The position numbers and the translations under genes were made by a program. A DNA stretch of 64,000 bases from DCFW01 sp963790715. GTDB taxonomy: Bacteria > Bacteroidota > Bacteroidia > Bacteroidales > Bacteroidaceae. The DNA lies in contig CAWBPN010000002.1 in the NCBI GenBank assembly GCA_963790715.1, positions 1 through 64,000 of the forward strand. Reading direction: 5' to 3'. Under the pieces are notes generated by a model, which was given only the letters and a program-made list of their open reading frames with translations, had not been told where the DNA came from and searched no databases. This document shows positions 36,301-45,088 of the stretch, piece by piece (within the stretch, counting starts at the first letter, position 1; the number at the start of each line of letters is the position of its first letter).

Positions 36301-37965
36301 ATGTTGCAATCGTTACATATACAAAATTATGCATTGATAGAGCAATCGGATATTCATTTCGATAAAGGCTTTTCAGTTATTACAGGTGAGACAGGCGCCG
36401 GCAAATCAATCTTATTGGGTGCCATCGGCCTTTTGTTGGGACAGCGCGCTGATCTGAACAGTATAAAGAAAGGTGCTAACAAATGTGTTATCGAAGCTCA
36501 TTTCTCAGTGCCTGATAATGAGTTGGACGAATTCTTTGCAGAAAATGATTTCGATTTTGACGGTGAAGAATGTATATTGCGGCGTGAAATGAGCATTACC
36601 GGTAAAAGCCGCGCATTCATAAACGATACACCTGCGTCGATATCTTTAATGCGTGCTCTTGGTGAGCGATTGATAGATGTACATTCCCAACATCAAAACT
36701 TGTTGTTGAATCAAGAGGATTTCCAGTTGCATGTTGTCGATGTAATAGCTCGTGACAAGGTTGAATTGGCCGATTATAAAGAGTGCTTCAAACAATATAA
36801 GTGCAAACTCAACGAATTGGATGAATTGAAGGCAACTGCCGAAAAGAGTAAAGCCGATGAAGATTATATTCGCTTTCAACTGGAACAACTCGAAAAGGCC
36901 GAATTGATAGACGGCGAAGAGCAGAAGTTGGTTCAGGAGAACGAAACCATGTCACACGCCGAAGATATTAAAAAGGGTCTGTATGCAGTAACCCAAGCGC
37001 TGAATGCCGATGATAACGGGTTGCTTCAATCATTGAAAACGTCTGATGAGACATTGCAAACTTTGCATGAAATATATCCGGCATCCGATGAATGGCACGA
37101 ACGCATACAGAGTGCATATATAGATTTAAAAGACCTTTGTCAGGACATAGACAGCAGAATAGAAGATATAGAGTTTGATCCGGCACGCTTTGATGAAGTG
37201 ACCAATCGTCTGAATTTGATTTATTCCCTTGAACAGAAGTTTCAGGTTAAGACGGTAGGGGAGCTGATGGAATTGCAGAAAAGATTATCTGATCAATTGA
37301 ATGAGATAACTTCGTATGACGATAGAATTGCAGAAATGCAACAACAAACTGATTTATTATATAAAGAGTTGTATAATAAGGCCGTAAAGCTGAATTCAAT
37401 GCGGAGCAAGTCGGCCAAGGTTGTTGAAAAGGAAATGCATGACATGCTGTTGCCGTTGGGAATGCCGTATGTGCAATTCAAAGTATCGCTTGCCAAACGC
37501 GATAAACCGGAGAAAGACGGTATTGACGGTGTTACATTTATGTTTTCTGCAAATAAGAATGATGATTTGCGTAGTTTGTCGGCTGTCGCCTCTGGTGGTG
37601 AAATAGCACGTGTGATGTTGGCCGTTAAAGCTTTAATTGCCGGTGCTACAAATTTACCTACTATTATTTTTGATGAAATAGATACAGGAGTATCAGGCGC
37701 TATTGCAGCTAGAATGGCTGAGATTATGAATAACATGTCGAAAGTGATGCAAGTAATAAGTATTACACATTTACCGCAAATAGCTGCGCGTGGAAAAACG
37801 CATTATAAGGTGTACAAAGAGGATAATGACAAGACTACCGTAAGCCATATAAAATGTTTGACTTTTGAAGAACGCGTTGAAGAAATTGCCCACATGTTAA
37901 GCGGAAGCGAATTGACTTCGGCTGCAAAGGATAATGCGAGAGAGTTATTAAAAGATAAAGAATAA
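36301..37965 (+). CDS. recN: DNA repair protein RecN
   Basis: RecN is an SMC-like ATPase that tethers DNA at double-strand breaks. The 554-residue protein has Walker A GETGAGKSILLGAIG near residue 30, a coiled-coil hairpin in the middle, the signature AVASGGEIARVMLAVK, Walker B TIIFDEIDTGVSG and the late ITHLPQIAARG. It lies 60 bases after coaBC and 19 before the next gene. Confidence 0.97.
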   Translation: MLQSLHIQNYALIEQSDIHFDKGFSVITGETGAGKSILLGAIGLLLGQRADLNSIKKGANKCVIEAHFSVPDNELDEFFAENDFDFDGEECILRREMSITGKSRAFINDTPASISLMRALGERLIDVHSQHQNLLLNQEDFQLHVVDVIARDKVELADYKECFKQYKCKLNELDELKATAEKSKADEDYIRFQLEQLEKAELIDGEEQKLVQENETMSHAEDIKKGLYAVTQALNADDNGLLQSLKTSDETLQTLHEIYPASDEWHERIQSAYIDLKDLCQDIDSRIEDIEFDPARFDEVTNRLNLIYSLEQKFQVKTVGELMELQKRLSDQLNEITSYDDRIAEMQQQTDLLYKELYNKAVKLNSMRSKSAKVVEKEMHDMLLPLGMPYVQFKVSLAKRDKPEKDGIDGVTFMFSANKNDDLRSLSAVASGGEIARVMLAVKALIAGATNLPTIIFDEIDTGVSGAIAARMAEIMNNMSKVMQVISITHLPQIAARGKTHYKVYKEDNDKTTVSHIKCLTFEERVEEIAHMLSGSELTSAAKDNARELLKDKE

Positions 37966-37984
37966 TGAATTCATATTTTTCAAA

Positions 37985-39664
37985 ATGAAGAAATATATTG
38001 TATTAGTATTGTGTTGCGTGTTGGCGCAAGTTTCTTTTGCTCAAAGTTGGGTGAAAAAAGCCCAAAAAGCTGTATTCTCCGTAGTTACTTATGGTGCCGA
38101 CGGTAAGATTTTGAATACTGGCAACGGCTTTTTTGTAAGTTCCGACGGAGTGGGTGTTTCAGATTACGATCTGTTCAAAGGTGCCGATCATGCTGTGGTA
38201 ATAGATGAAGCTGGGAAACAGATGAATGTTATTGAGATTTTAGGAGCTAACGATGTTTATGATTTGGTTAAATTCAGAGTTGATGCCGATAAAGTTGAGG
38301 CGTTGCAACCTGTAACTAACGAGCCTTCGGTCGGAGCAACAGCGATGTTGTTGCCTTATAGTACTAAAGATTCACGTACCGTTACAAGCGGTGCAATAAC
38401 AAATGTATCAAATTTGGGAGGCCATAAATATTATACGGTGTCATTACCTGTTACCGACAAAATGGTTAGCTGCCCCGTACTTACGTCCGATGGACAAGTA
38501 TTCGGTCTGGCTCAATTAAATATGACAAATAAAGGCGGTGTCTCTTATGCCGTGAGTGTGCTGTTGGCAACTGAGTTGGATATTAGCGCGCTTTCATTGA
38601 ATGATGCTACTTTAAAAAATATAGGTATTCGCAAGGCTTTGCCTGCAAAAGAAGACCAGGCTATTGCCATGCTTTATTTGGCTCAATCGCTTGAACCTAA
38701 GAATTATCCTACTTTAGTTGATCGTTTTATTAAACAATTTCCGCGTTCAAGTGAAGGTTATTATCGCAGGGCCGCCTACAATATATACAAATATACCGAT
38801 GCAGATCATTTGGCACAAATAGAATCCGACTTAAAATCCTCCGAAGAGTATGCTACGGATAAAGCTTCTGCTTACAGTAATTCGGCAATAGTTATTTATG
38901 CTTATGCTTCGCGTGGATTGAAACCCGGTTATAAGGATTGGACTTCAGAAAAGGCTTTGGACTTGATGAATAAGGCAATAAGTATTAAGCCGCAACCGCA
39001 ATATTATCAAGAAGCAGGAGACATAAACTTCAACATGAAAAAGTATAAGGAAGCTTATGATGCATATACGCATGTAAACGGTACACCAACTGCTACGGCG
39101 TTTACATATTATTATGCAGCGAAAGCCGCTCAGGTAATAAATAAAGATACGTCAACTGTTGTGGCATTGCTTGACAGTGCAATATCAAAATATATGCCGC
39201 CATATCCTGAGATAGTATCTCCGATGTTATGGGATCGTGGTGCAATATACTTTCAACAGCAGAAGTATGATAAAGCGCTATCAGATTTCGATGCTTATGA
39301 GATGTCGGTGAAAACCACGCCTGCTCCTTTGTTTTATTATTATCGTGAGCAAGCTCTTTACCATACAAACCAATTTGCCCGTGCTTTAGCCGACATTAAT
39401 AAAGCTGTTGAGTTGTCTCCGAATGATTTGGATTATTTGACGGAGCAAGGTGTTGTGTATTTACGTGTGGCAAAATACTCAGATGCAATAAGAAGTTTCT
39501 CTGCCGTAGTGAAAAAAGACCCTAAAAGTGCTACTACGTATCGTATGTTAGGCTTTTGCCAGATTGAAAACGGACAGAAAGAAATCGGTATAGGGAATTT
39601 AAAGAAAGCTATAGAGTTAGGAGATAAAGGAGCACAAGTGGTATTGGATAAATACGGTAAATGA
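37985..39664 (+). CDS. Exported pseudo-trypsin/TPR protein
   Basis: A 559-residue protein with a signal peptide cut near VSFAQS. Residues 20-210 look like a trypsin-like (HtrA-type) protease domain: GNGFFVSSDGVGVSDYDLFKGAD, DVYDLVKFRVD and GLAQLN. The catalytic His position holds Asp (SDYDLF instead of NYHVF) and the GNSGGP nucleophile loop reads KMVSCPVL, so it is probably inactive. From about 220 it has several TPR units (KALSDFDAYEMSV, ALADINKAVELSPNDLDYLTEQGVVYL, DAIRSFSAVVKKDP). It probably acts as a periplasmic scaffold. Confidence 0.8.
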   Translation: MKKYIVLVLCCVLAQVSFAQSWVKKAQKAVFSVVTYGADGKILNTGNGFFVSSDGVGVSDYDLFKGADHAVVIDEAGKQMNVIEILGANDVYDLVKFRVDADKVEALQPVTNEPSVGATAMLLPYSTKDSRTVTSGAITNVSNLGGHKYYTVSLPVTDKMVSCPVLTSDGQVFGLAQLNMTNKGGVSYAVSVLLATELDISALSLNDATLKNIGIRKALPAKEDQAIAMLYLAQSLEPKNYPTLVDRFIKQFPRSSEGYYRRAAYNIYKYTDADHLAQIESDLKSSEEYATDKASAYSNSAIVIYAYASRGLKPGYKDWTSEKALDLMNKAISIKPQPQYYQEAGDINFNMKKYKEAYDAYTHVNGTPTATAFTYYYAAKAAQVINKDTSTVVALLDSAISKYMPPYPEIVSPMLWDRGAIYFQQQKYDKALSDFDAYEMSVKTTPAPLFYYYREQALYHTNQFARALADINKAVELSPNDLDYLTEQGVVYLRVAKYSDAIRSFSAVVKKDPKSATTYRMLGFCQIENGQKEIGIGNLKKAIELGDKGAQVVLDKYGK

Positions 39665-39760
39665 TATTGAATAACGGCATTACCATATTTCTGTAAAACA
39701 TAGTCATTCAGCGATTTGGTTCTTATAATATATTAATAGATTGAGTATTTAAGGAATAAG

Positions 39761-40411
39761 ATGAAAAGTTTTATGTTTATTTTATTGGCTTCGATATTGA
39801 GTTGTTCGTGTCAAGCTAATCGAGGAACCAATGGCGATGTTAAAAAATTGAGAGATTCAATTGGAGTATTAGTCCAAAAGGGTCTTCTTCAGAAAGATTC
39901 GTTAATCTTGCACAATGCTTTAAAACTATCAGACAGTCTTCTTGAAATTGATACCACGAAGAAAGCCCGAATGATGTGCTATTATAATCGTCGTCTGATA
40001 TTTGTTCAATTGGGAGATGTGGATAAGGCGATAGAAAATCTGGAGAAATACATGCTGTGTCTTCCGGAGAATAATCCGGATCGACTTAATTATATGGCTG
40101 TCAAATACTTAAATAAACAACAAAAGGACTCTGCTAATTTCTTTTGGAACAAGGCTTTGGCTGTTTGTAATAGTTTGTTGCAGAAACAATACAATAGTAA
40201 CATTGTCATGAAAAAAATAGAGGTTCTCTATTTGAAGAGTGGCGAACAAGAAGCAAAAAAGTATATGTTATCTGAACTAAAATTGCACAGTAAAGATCAA
40301 ATATTACAGTATTTAAAATCTAATTGGACAGAATTTTGTACTATGGAAGATAAATCCAAGGACATGCGAAATAGCCTGAAAGAATGGATAAAATCAAAGT
40401 CATTCCAATAG
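39761..40411 (+). CDS. Small TPR-like lipoprotein
   Basis: A 216-residue lipoprotein (lipobox LSCSC, then QANRG). The helical body has a TPR-like unit, ARMMCYYNRRLIFVQLGDVDKAIENLEKYMLCLPENNPD, and a second weaker one. No named family recognised. The gene is separated from its neighbours by 96 and 112 bases and is more AT-rich and less codon-biased than the recN region, the first sign of the accessory stretch to about 43.9 kb. Confidence 0.65.
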   Translation: MKSFMFILLASILSCSCQANRGTNGDVKKLRDSIGVLVQKGLLQKDSLILHNALKLSDSLLEIDTTKKARMMCYYNRRLIFVQLGDVDKAIENLEKYMLCLPENNPDRLNYMAVKYLNKQQKDSANFFWNKALAVCNSLLQKQYNSNIVMKKIEVLYLKSGEQEAKKYMLSELKLHSKDQILQYLKSNWTEFCTMEDKSKDMRNSLKEWIKSKSFQ

Positions 40412-40523
40412 TACATCTGGCTCTATGATTTGTGGAATGTGATAAAATATTAAAGTTATTCAACTTACGGATTAATACAAATTTAGCATTTTTTGTGTAT
40501 TAACAATTAAAATCTATATTGAT

Positions 40524-41246
40524 ATGAGTGAATTAAAAGATCTTTTAAATAATGATTTAAGTGAATTAGAACCGGGTGAAGAAATTCAAGAACGGTTTAA
40601 AGATATTGCAGAAAAGTTGTTGATAGAATATCAAATAAAAAAAGGAGATATTTATTACGACATTCTGGAAATAGAGTTTTATTATTATAGTAAAAAACAT
40701 CCTGATATAATTACATATCCTCGAACGGCACCTTCCGGTTGTTGGTATTTCCATAGTAGTGGTGTAGATATAGCTTTTGAAAGTCAAAGTGGATTTAAGG
40801 AAGGATCGAAATCAACAGGAAAAGATCCTGTTAAGGCAGATGTTTCAGAAAGTTTTGGAGGAATACTTATACGAAGTATTAAAAATAGAATTAATGGTGA
40901 TGTAATTAACGGACCGCTTAACCGTGTGAATAAACTCTTTGATAAATTTGATGCTTTCGGTAATCTTAATGATTTCCCATCGCTTGTCCTAAGGAACTTT
41001 GAATACCCTTTTGAAGATGTAAAAGAGTTAGGCCTGAGTCCTAGATTTGTACCTCCATATAATGTATCGAATAAAGGCGGTGATTATGAAAAAAGAATGA
41101 GGATATTTGAAGGTAGGTATGAAAAGTATGATGATGACAAGTTTAAAGATTTCTTGAAGTGTAAATATTGTTATTATATTGACAATGAAGAATTATATAA
41201 ACAATACCGGGCTAATCCCAGAAAGAGAGAAGTTAAGTGGCCATAG
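40524..41246 (+). CDS. Uncharacterised protein, possibly related to methylpurine-DNA glycosylases
   Basis: A 240-residue cytoplasmic protein. The central part reads YYDILEIEFYYYSKKHPDI, GCWYFHSSGVDIAFES, then GGILIRSIKN and GDVINGPLNRVNKLFD. The order acidic-Y-strand (IEFYYY), aromatic YF-H strand and ILIRSI strand recalls the AAG/MPG fold (VEAYLG, YVYxxYG, LLRAxEP), which removes alkylated bases, with Glu in LEIEFY as a candidate catalytic residue. This is my own motif reading and weak. The end KCKYCYYIDNEE has paired Cys. It is low in GC, alone on its strand and has no signal peptide. Confidence 0.6.
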   Translation: MSELKDLLNNDLSELEPGEEIQERFKDIAEKLLIEYQIKKGDIYYDILEIEFYYYSKKHPDIITYPRTAPSGCWYFHSSGVDIAFESQSGFKEGSKSTGKDPVKADVSESFGGILIRSIKNRINGDVINGPLNRVNKLFDKFDAFGNLNDFPSLVLRNFEYPFEDVKELGLSPRFVPPYNVSNKGGDYEKRMRIFEGRYEKYDDDKFKDFLKCKYCYYIDNEELYKQYRANPRKREVKWP

Positions 41247-41289
41247 AATAAGCCGCTAAAAATTAGAAACCTGTACTAACACCTGAAGT

Positions 41290-42036
41290 TTATTGAATTA
41301 TTGGTAGGAATACTTCAGTAAGCAAATCTTCCTCTTTCGTATCGGTAGGTGAATTAAGATAATGCTCTAAAATATATCCGTCGCCTAAATTGTAGCGTGG
41401 AGGAAGTTGCTTTAGAATTGCGCCGTAAAATGAGTTTAACAAAGAATAGCTCCCTTTATGAGTATAAACAGCATATTTACCGGCAGGCAGAATCATTAAT
41501 TTGATAGGATTTGTAAAAGACATCGTTATTTCTTTGTCCGATGTGACAGTCATACATGCATAAAAACGACATTTGGCAGAATCTGTAACATCAGTGTCAT
41601 CAAAACATATACCCCAATATTCTTCTGTTGTTGGCAATATATTGTTGCTTTCTGCGAACGAATAAAGTTTGTCCCAAGTGCCGTTTTCGAAAACAGGTGA
41701 ATTGCAAGTATCATAGTTGCCGATATATGAAATGTAAATGATGCGTTTTTGTGAGATATTCGTGATTTTATATGGTGGAATAACTAACGGATAAGTCTCG
41801 CTTTTTTGCAATAGATCGGCTTTTGTTTGAGATGGGGTGGTATGAGCCTTTTTCCGTATTGTATTATAAAGTGCTTGTTGATTGGCAAATCCCACATAGT
41901 CTGAGATTTCGGGCATAGACATTTTATTGTCTTTTAATAGATTCATGGCGTGTTCTATTCTTAGTCTGGTGATGTATTGATGTGGATTTTCATTCATGGT
42001 TGTAGTAAATATAACTTGAAAGTTTCTATCGGACAT
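41290..42036 (-). CDS. AraC-family regulator with GyrI-like effector domain, 5'-truncated
   Basis: From the ATG at 42036 the 248-residue protein has the AraC DNA-binding domain (MSDRNFQVIF... NENPHQYITRLRIEHAMNLLKDN, second helix-turn-helix MSMPEISDYVGFANQQALYNTIRKKAHTTPSQ) and from about 85 a GyrI-like small-molecule-binding domain (PPYKITNISQKRIIYISYIGNYDTC ... HKGSYSLLNSFYGAI). The first helix-turn-helix is cut: the 14 codons ahead of the ATG still read CDKQITIIWTQIAN, which continues the AraC domain, up to a TGA at 42079-42081. The gene has therefore probably lost its start and part of the first helix. It may be a recent pseudogene. Confidence 0.75.
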   Translation of the reverse strand: MSDRNFQVIFTTTMNENPHQYITRLRIEHAMNLLKDNKMSMPEISDYVGFANQQALYNTIRKKAHTTPSQTKADLLQKSETYPLVIPPYKITNISQKRIIYISYIGNYDTCNSPVFENGTWDKLYSFAESNNILPTTEEYWGICFDDTDVTDSAKCRFYACMTVTSDKEITMSFTNPIKLMILPAGKYAVYTHKGSYSLLNSFYGAILKQLPPRYNLGDGYILEHYLNSPTDTKEEDLLTEVFLPIIQ

Positions 42037-42091
42037 ATTTGCTATTTGAGTCCATATTATTGTAATTTGCTTATCACATCAATTTATCCAA

Positions 42092-42826
42092 TTATAAAAT
42101 ATGAGCATTTTTTATTTCATCAACAATTTCTTCAACTGATATTGTAAATAGAAGCATTTCTAAAATACATGGATTTTTATTATCTCCATATATTCCTTTT
42201 GATAAAGAACATATAAACTTACAAAATTCAAAGTAAGCCTCTTCTTGAGTATAGAATAAATTATCATGATTATTTTCAAATATAATATCATTCATATCAT
42301 ATGCATTAATTTTTGTATTTCTACCTTTGGGTATAGGGAAAAAACGTGTATTCGATAAATCATTTTTAGTTGTCAACAATAACCAATTTAATGCATACGT
42401 TACTCTTGAATCATAAATAACATATTTAGTCGGTTCTATAAATGACGAGATTTTTGACAATGATGATATTGTTCTAAATATATCTTTTGTTAGAAAGCCT
42501 CTATCAAGATGGCTTTTAAAATTCAATATTTTATTTCTATTTTTACCATTTGGATCATCTTTGAATGCTCTTATGCCACCCCATTTATTTATAATCCAAA
42601 AATCCAAATCAAAATTATCATAGCATCCATCCATCTTTTCAGCAATTATTGTTCGAAGTTTCATGACTTTCGTGAATTTAGTTCGTTCATTTTCAATAAT
42701 AGATTTTTCATGTTCAGTAAGGCATGTAGTACTTTTCATATCAAAATTCCATGAATAATTTTTTTCTTTCCCTATATAAGATTTTATTTTACTTATAAGC
42801 CCAATAAATAATTGTTGATTTTCCAT
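42092..42826 (-). CDS. Uncharacterised AT-rich protein, possibly OGG-like
   Basis: A 244-residue protein with Ile/Asn/Lys-rich composition, no signal peptide or membrane helix. Central segments FWIINKWGGIRAFK, NKILNFKSHLDRGFLTKDIFRTISSLSKISSFIEPTKYVIYDSRVTYALNWLLL and the late EEAYFEFCKFICSLSK are distinctive. The KYVIYDSRVTYALNWLL string (Asp after an Ile-Tyr strand) recalls OGG-like 8-oxoguanine glycosylase family proteins, but I cannot confirm it. Base composition is clearly lower in GC than the housekeeping genes, suggesting transfer. Function unassigned. Confidence 0.6.
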   Translation of the reverse strand: MENQQLFIGLISKIKSYIGKEKNYSWNFDMKSTTCLTEHEKSIIENERTKFTKVMKLRTIIAEKMDGCYDNFDLDFWIINKWGGIRAFKDDPNGKNRNKILNFKSHLDRGFLTKDIFRTISSLSKISSFIEPTKYVIYDSRVTYALNWLLLTTKNDLSNTRFFPIPKGRNTKINAYDMNDIIFENNHDNLFYTQEEAYFEFCKFICSLSKGIYGDNKNPCILEMLLFTISVEEIVDEIKNAHIL

Positions 42827-43118
42827 AACTTTACGATTTTAAAATATAATGTATTTCATATAATTTTTTATGAAGAACGTCTTCAAAAATGTAATCAATG
42901 GTTATCATTAAAAGATTTTTTGTTCCATTATGCATTTCTATATTATTATATATTTTGTCATTTATTTGATAGTTACAAATATATATTTTTTATGGCAAAA
43001 AACAACTATGTATAATATATCGTTTCATGAAAATGCAGTCAAGCAATATTTTAATTTACCCGAATTCGGGAGAATGTCATAAGGATATTAATTATGTATG
43101 AATACAATACATTCCATT

Positions 43119-43244
43119 TTATTCCATTGAATATTTCTCCTGAACTAACTTTCTTATTTCATGTTTTTGTTTTAGCATTTCATCCTTCAGATCACCTTTA
43201 TTCATAGTGGTTACAGCATGGAGTTCTGAAGGATCGGCATTCAT
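43119..43244 (-). CDS. Possible 41-residue protein (uncertain)
   Basis: An open frame from ATG at 43244 to TAA at 43119, reading MNADPSELHAVTTM then NKGDLKDEMLKQKHEIRKL and VQEKYSME. Charged and helical in look, with no family recognised. It may be a remnant of a larger gene. Ribosome-binding support is weak. Confidence 0.25.
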   Translation of the reverse strand: MNADPSELHAVTTMNKGDLKDEMLKQKHEIRKLVQEKYSME

Positions 43245-43309
43245 TTTATCTATTCAGTGTATCGTCCTGAACTATTCAGGATTATTAGTGCTACTGTAGT
43301 ACAAAAGAC

Positions 43310-43432
43310 ACAATGCTACATAAAAAAATCTGTTGCTAAATGTTTTTTCAAGTCTTGTTAGATGGGAAAAAAAGTCATGCCCGATGGGGAAAAAAATCAT
43401 TTAGCAACAGATTTTTTTTCATATAGCATCAA
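43310..43432. repeat. Long inverted repeat with inner direct repeats
   Basis: A 21-base perfect inverted repeat (43322-43342 with 43398-43418, core TCTGTTGCTAAATG) extends outward imperfectly (ATGCTACAT against ATGCTATATG in the other arm) and inward after one mismatch (T run against A run). The spacer has two near-identical direct copies of GATGGGAAAAAAAGTCAT (from about 43361 and 43383). A related string TAGCATCAAT appears at about 43424 and 43446. It fits a MITE-like element or a long hairpin RNA. Confidence 0.7.
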
Positions 43433-43521
43433 TAGAAATTTTATTTAGCATCAATCTTTTAACTGCTTTTCAGCAAGAGAAGCACTGGCAAAACGTCCGA
43501 CACATACACAGTTTGGAGGCA

Positions 43522-43580
43522 AAACACTCTGGAAAAATATGTTAAACGTACTGGGAAACTAGAGCTCAGCCAGAGTGTTT
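43522..43580. repeat. Inverted repeat AAACACTCTGG/CCAGAGTGTTT
   Basis: An 11-base perfect inverted repeat at 43522-43532 and 43570-43580, spacer 37 bases. Not followed by a T run, so not a normal terminator. Confidence 0.6.
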
Positions 43581-43655
43581 CCAACGCTGATTCAGAGACA
43601 TTTTAATAAATTGTAAGACAAGTCGCTCGAATAGTTATAAATATATAATATTGCA

Positions 43656-43796
43656 ATGGCATGTTGCTTAGAAATGGCAGCGTGCCAACAGAAATACCAT
43701 ATGAATATATTAAGCATCATGTCGGATGAAGTACACCTGTCTTCAGCTAATCAGCTGAAAAAGCCTATGAATAAACACAATCTGAAACATGAATAG
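43656..43796 (+). CDS. Possible 46-residue protein (uncertain)
   Basis: ATG at 43656 to TAG at 43794-43796. The product begins MACCLEMAACQQKYHM and ends KKPMNKHNLKHE. No resemblance recognised and no promoter seen, so it may be a chance frame. Confidence 0.2.
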   Translation: MACCLEMAACQQKYHMNILSIMSDEVHLSSANQLKKPMNKHNLKHE

Positions 43797-43894
43797 CACT
43801 TTCAGAATAAAAACAAATAGATTTTTTGAAAATAAAATTAGAATTACTTGACATCGCAATATTTTATGTAGTCAGAAGGTAACGCAAAATAAAT

Positions 43895-43935
43895 AACCTC
43901 GTCCGGAACTGTTTTTTCGAGTTCCGGACGAGGTT
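43895..43935 (-). terminator. Hairpin downstream of manA
   Basis: A perfect 16-base stem (43895-43910 with 43920-43935), loop of nine, 60 bases after the manA stop. On the minus strand an AT-rich ATTTATTTTG tail follows. Confidence 0.75.
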
Positions 43936-43995
43936 CAATCAATAACACTTTTTGAAGAAGCTATTCATTCAGCGTACATTGTTCTGACTGGTGTT

Positions 43996-44964
43996 TTATA
44001 CGTAACTTTCCAAAAGCTTTGCTTTGCCGTGTGGATTAAGAATCACTTCATTGTTTTCGGCTGCAATGAGTACCGTTTCGCCGGCATGTATTTCCATCGG
44101 TTCTTCCTTATCAGTTGTTAAAGTACAATTTCCTTCCATACACATAAGTACGACAAAAGAATCCAATTCACTGTAATCACACGATACCTCTTCATCTATA
44201 TCATATAAAGATGTAGTGAAATACGGACAAGCAACCAATTCAATAGGTTCATTCTTTTCAACTTCATAGTGAGTGCGATAGTCATCCTGTACTTCATAAT
44301 TAATGGCATCTTTTGCCAATTCTGTGTGAAGTTCACGCTTTTTACCATTGGCATCAACACGATTGAAGTCATAGATACGGTATGTTATATCGCTTGTTTC
44401 TTGTATTTCTGCAATAAAAGCACCTGCGCCGATACTGTGTATGCGCCCGGCCGGAAGAAAGAATACATCACCGGCATGTATTTCATATTCCATTAGTACA
44501 TCGGTAATGGTATCATTAGCTACATGCTCTTTGTATTCTTTAGGTGTTATTTGCTTTGAGAAGCCACTACGAAGTTTAGCTCCTTTCTCAGCACCTATTA
44601 CATACCACATTTCTGTCTTACCTAACGAATTGTTTCTTTTCTTTGCCAATTCGTCCGACGGATGAACTTGTATCGACAAGTCCTTTTGGGCATCAATAAA
44701 CTTGATGAGCAGAGGAAACTTATCACCGAAACGGTGATAATTATCTTCTCCTACTAACACATCTTCAAATTCTCTGACTAATTGCGGCAGAGTGTAACCA
44801 CGATATTCACCGTTAATTACTACTGACTCATTGTTTTCTACTCCCGAAATTTCCCAACTTTCGCCAACGCGTTCAAGCTTTTCGTTGAGATGTTTGAAAG
44901 GGATAATTTTGTCGCCTCCCCATAATGTCTGTTTGAGGATTGGTTGAAATTTTAAAGGATACAT
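43996..44964 (-). CDS. manA: Mannose-6-phosphate isomerase (type I, zinc cupin)
   Basis: Interconverts mannose-6-phosphate and fructose-6-phosphate. The 322-residue protein is the short bacterial form of type I. It has DLSIQVHPSDELAK and KTEMWYVI with zinc ligands Gln/His/Glu, FFLPAGRIHSIGAG with the last ligand His, and SDITYRIYDFNR. The C-terminal cupin has LMCMEGNCTLT. A TACATTTG box at 45002-44995 is a possible -7 element. Confidence 0.93.
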   Translation of the reverse strand: MYPLKFQPILKQTLWGGDKIIPFKHLNEKLERVGESWEISGVENNESVVINGEYRGYTLPQLVREFEDVLVGEDNYHRFGDKFPLLIKFIDAQKDLSIQVHPSDELAKKRNNSLGKTEMWYVIGAEKGAKLRSGFSKQITPKEYKEHVANDTITDVLMEYEIHAGDVFFLPAGRIHSIGAGAFIAEIQETSDITYRIYDFNRVDANGKKRELHTELAKDAINYEVQDDYRTHYEVEKNEPIELVACPYFTTSLYDIDEEVSCDYSELDSFVVLMCMEGNCTLTTDKEEPMEIHAGETVLIAAENNEVILNPHGKAKLLESYV

Positions 44965-45088
44965 TTCTATTGACTCATAAAAATTTTGTTATTACAAATG
45001 TATATAATTTTTTAATATATAAAGCTATCCAAGATGTTTTTTATTACCAGATTAGGCAAAATAAACAATTCTTGCGTATTTTTGCATC

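Larger units (their letters stand above)
42827..43995. other. 1.2-kb AT-rich region without clear genes, rich in inverted repeats
   Basis: This stretch lies between the uncharacterised gene and manA. I see no frame with family resemblance, no RNA gene with a known fold and no transposase. It holds two inverted-repeat pairs (43310-43432 and 43522-43580), a palindrome at 43741-43758, two small open frames (43119-43244 minus, 43656-43796 plus) and, at the right end, the strong hairpin of manA (43895-43935). It looks like the scar of old element insertions or a non-coding RNA locus. Confidence 0.6.

Noticed and set aside
33098..37965. Replication origin beside dnaN
   Set aside because: No dnaA gene or cluster of DnaA boxes is seen; dnaN is often away from the origin in Bacteroidetes.
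43310..43432. CRISPR-like or retron-like array
   Set aside because: Only two inner direct copies are present, with no regular spacers, no cas genes and no reverse transcriptase in the window.
43832..43880. TTGACA near 43853 followed by TATTTT as a sigma70-type promoter
   Set aside because: Bacteroidales vegetative promoters use TTTG/TAnnTTTG; no gene follows on that strand, so this is likely chance.
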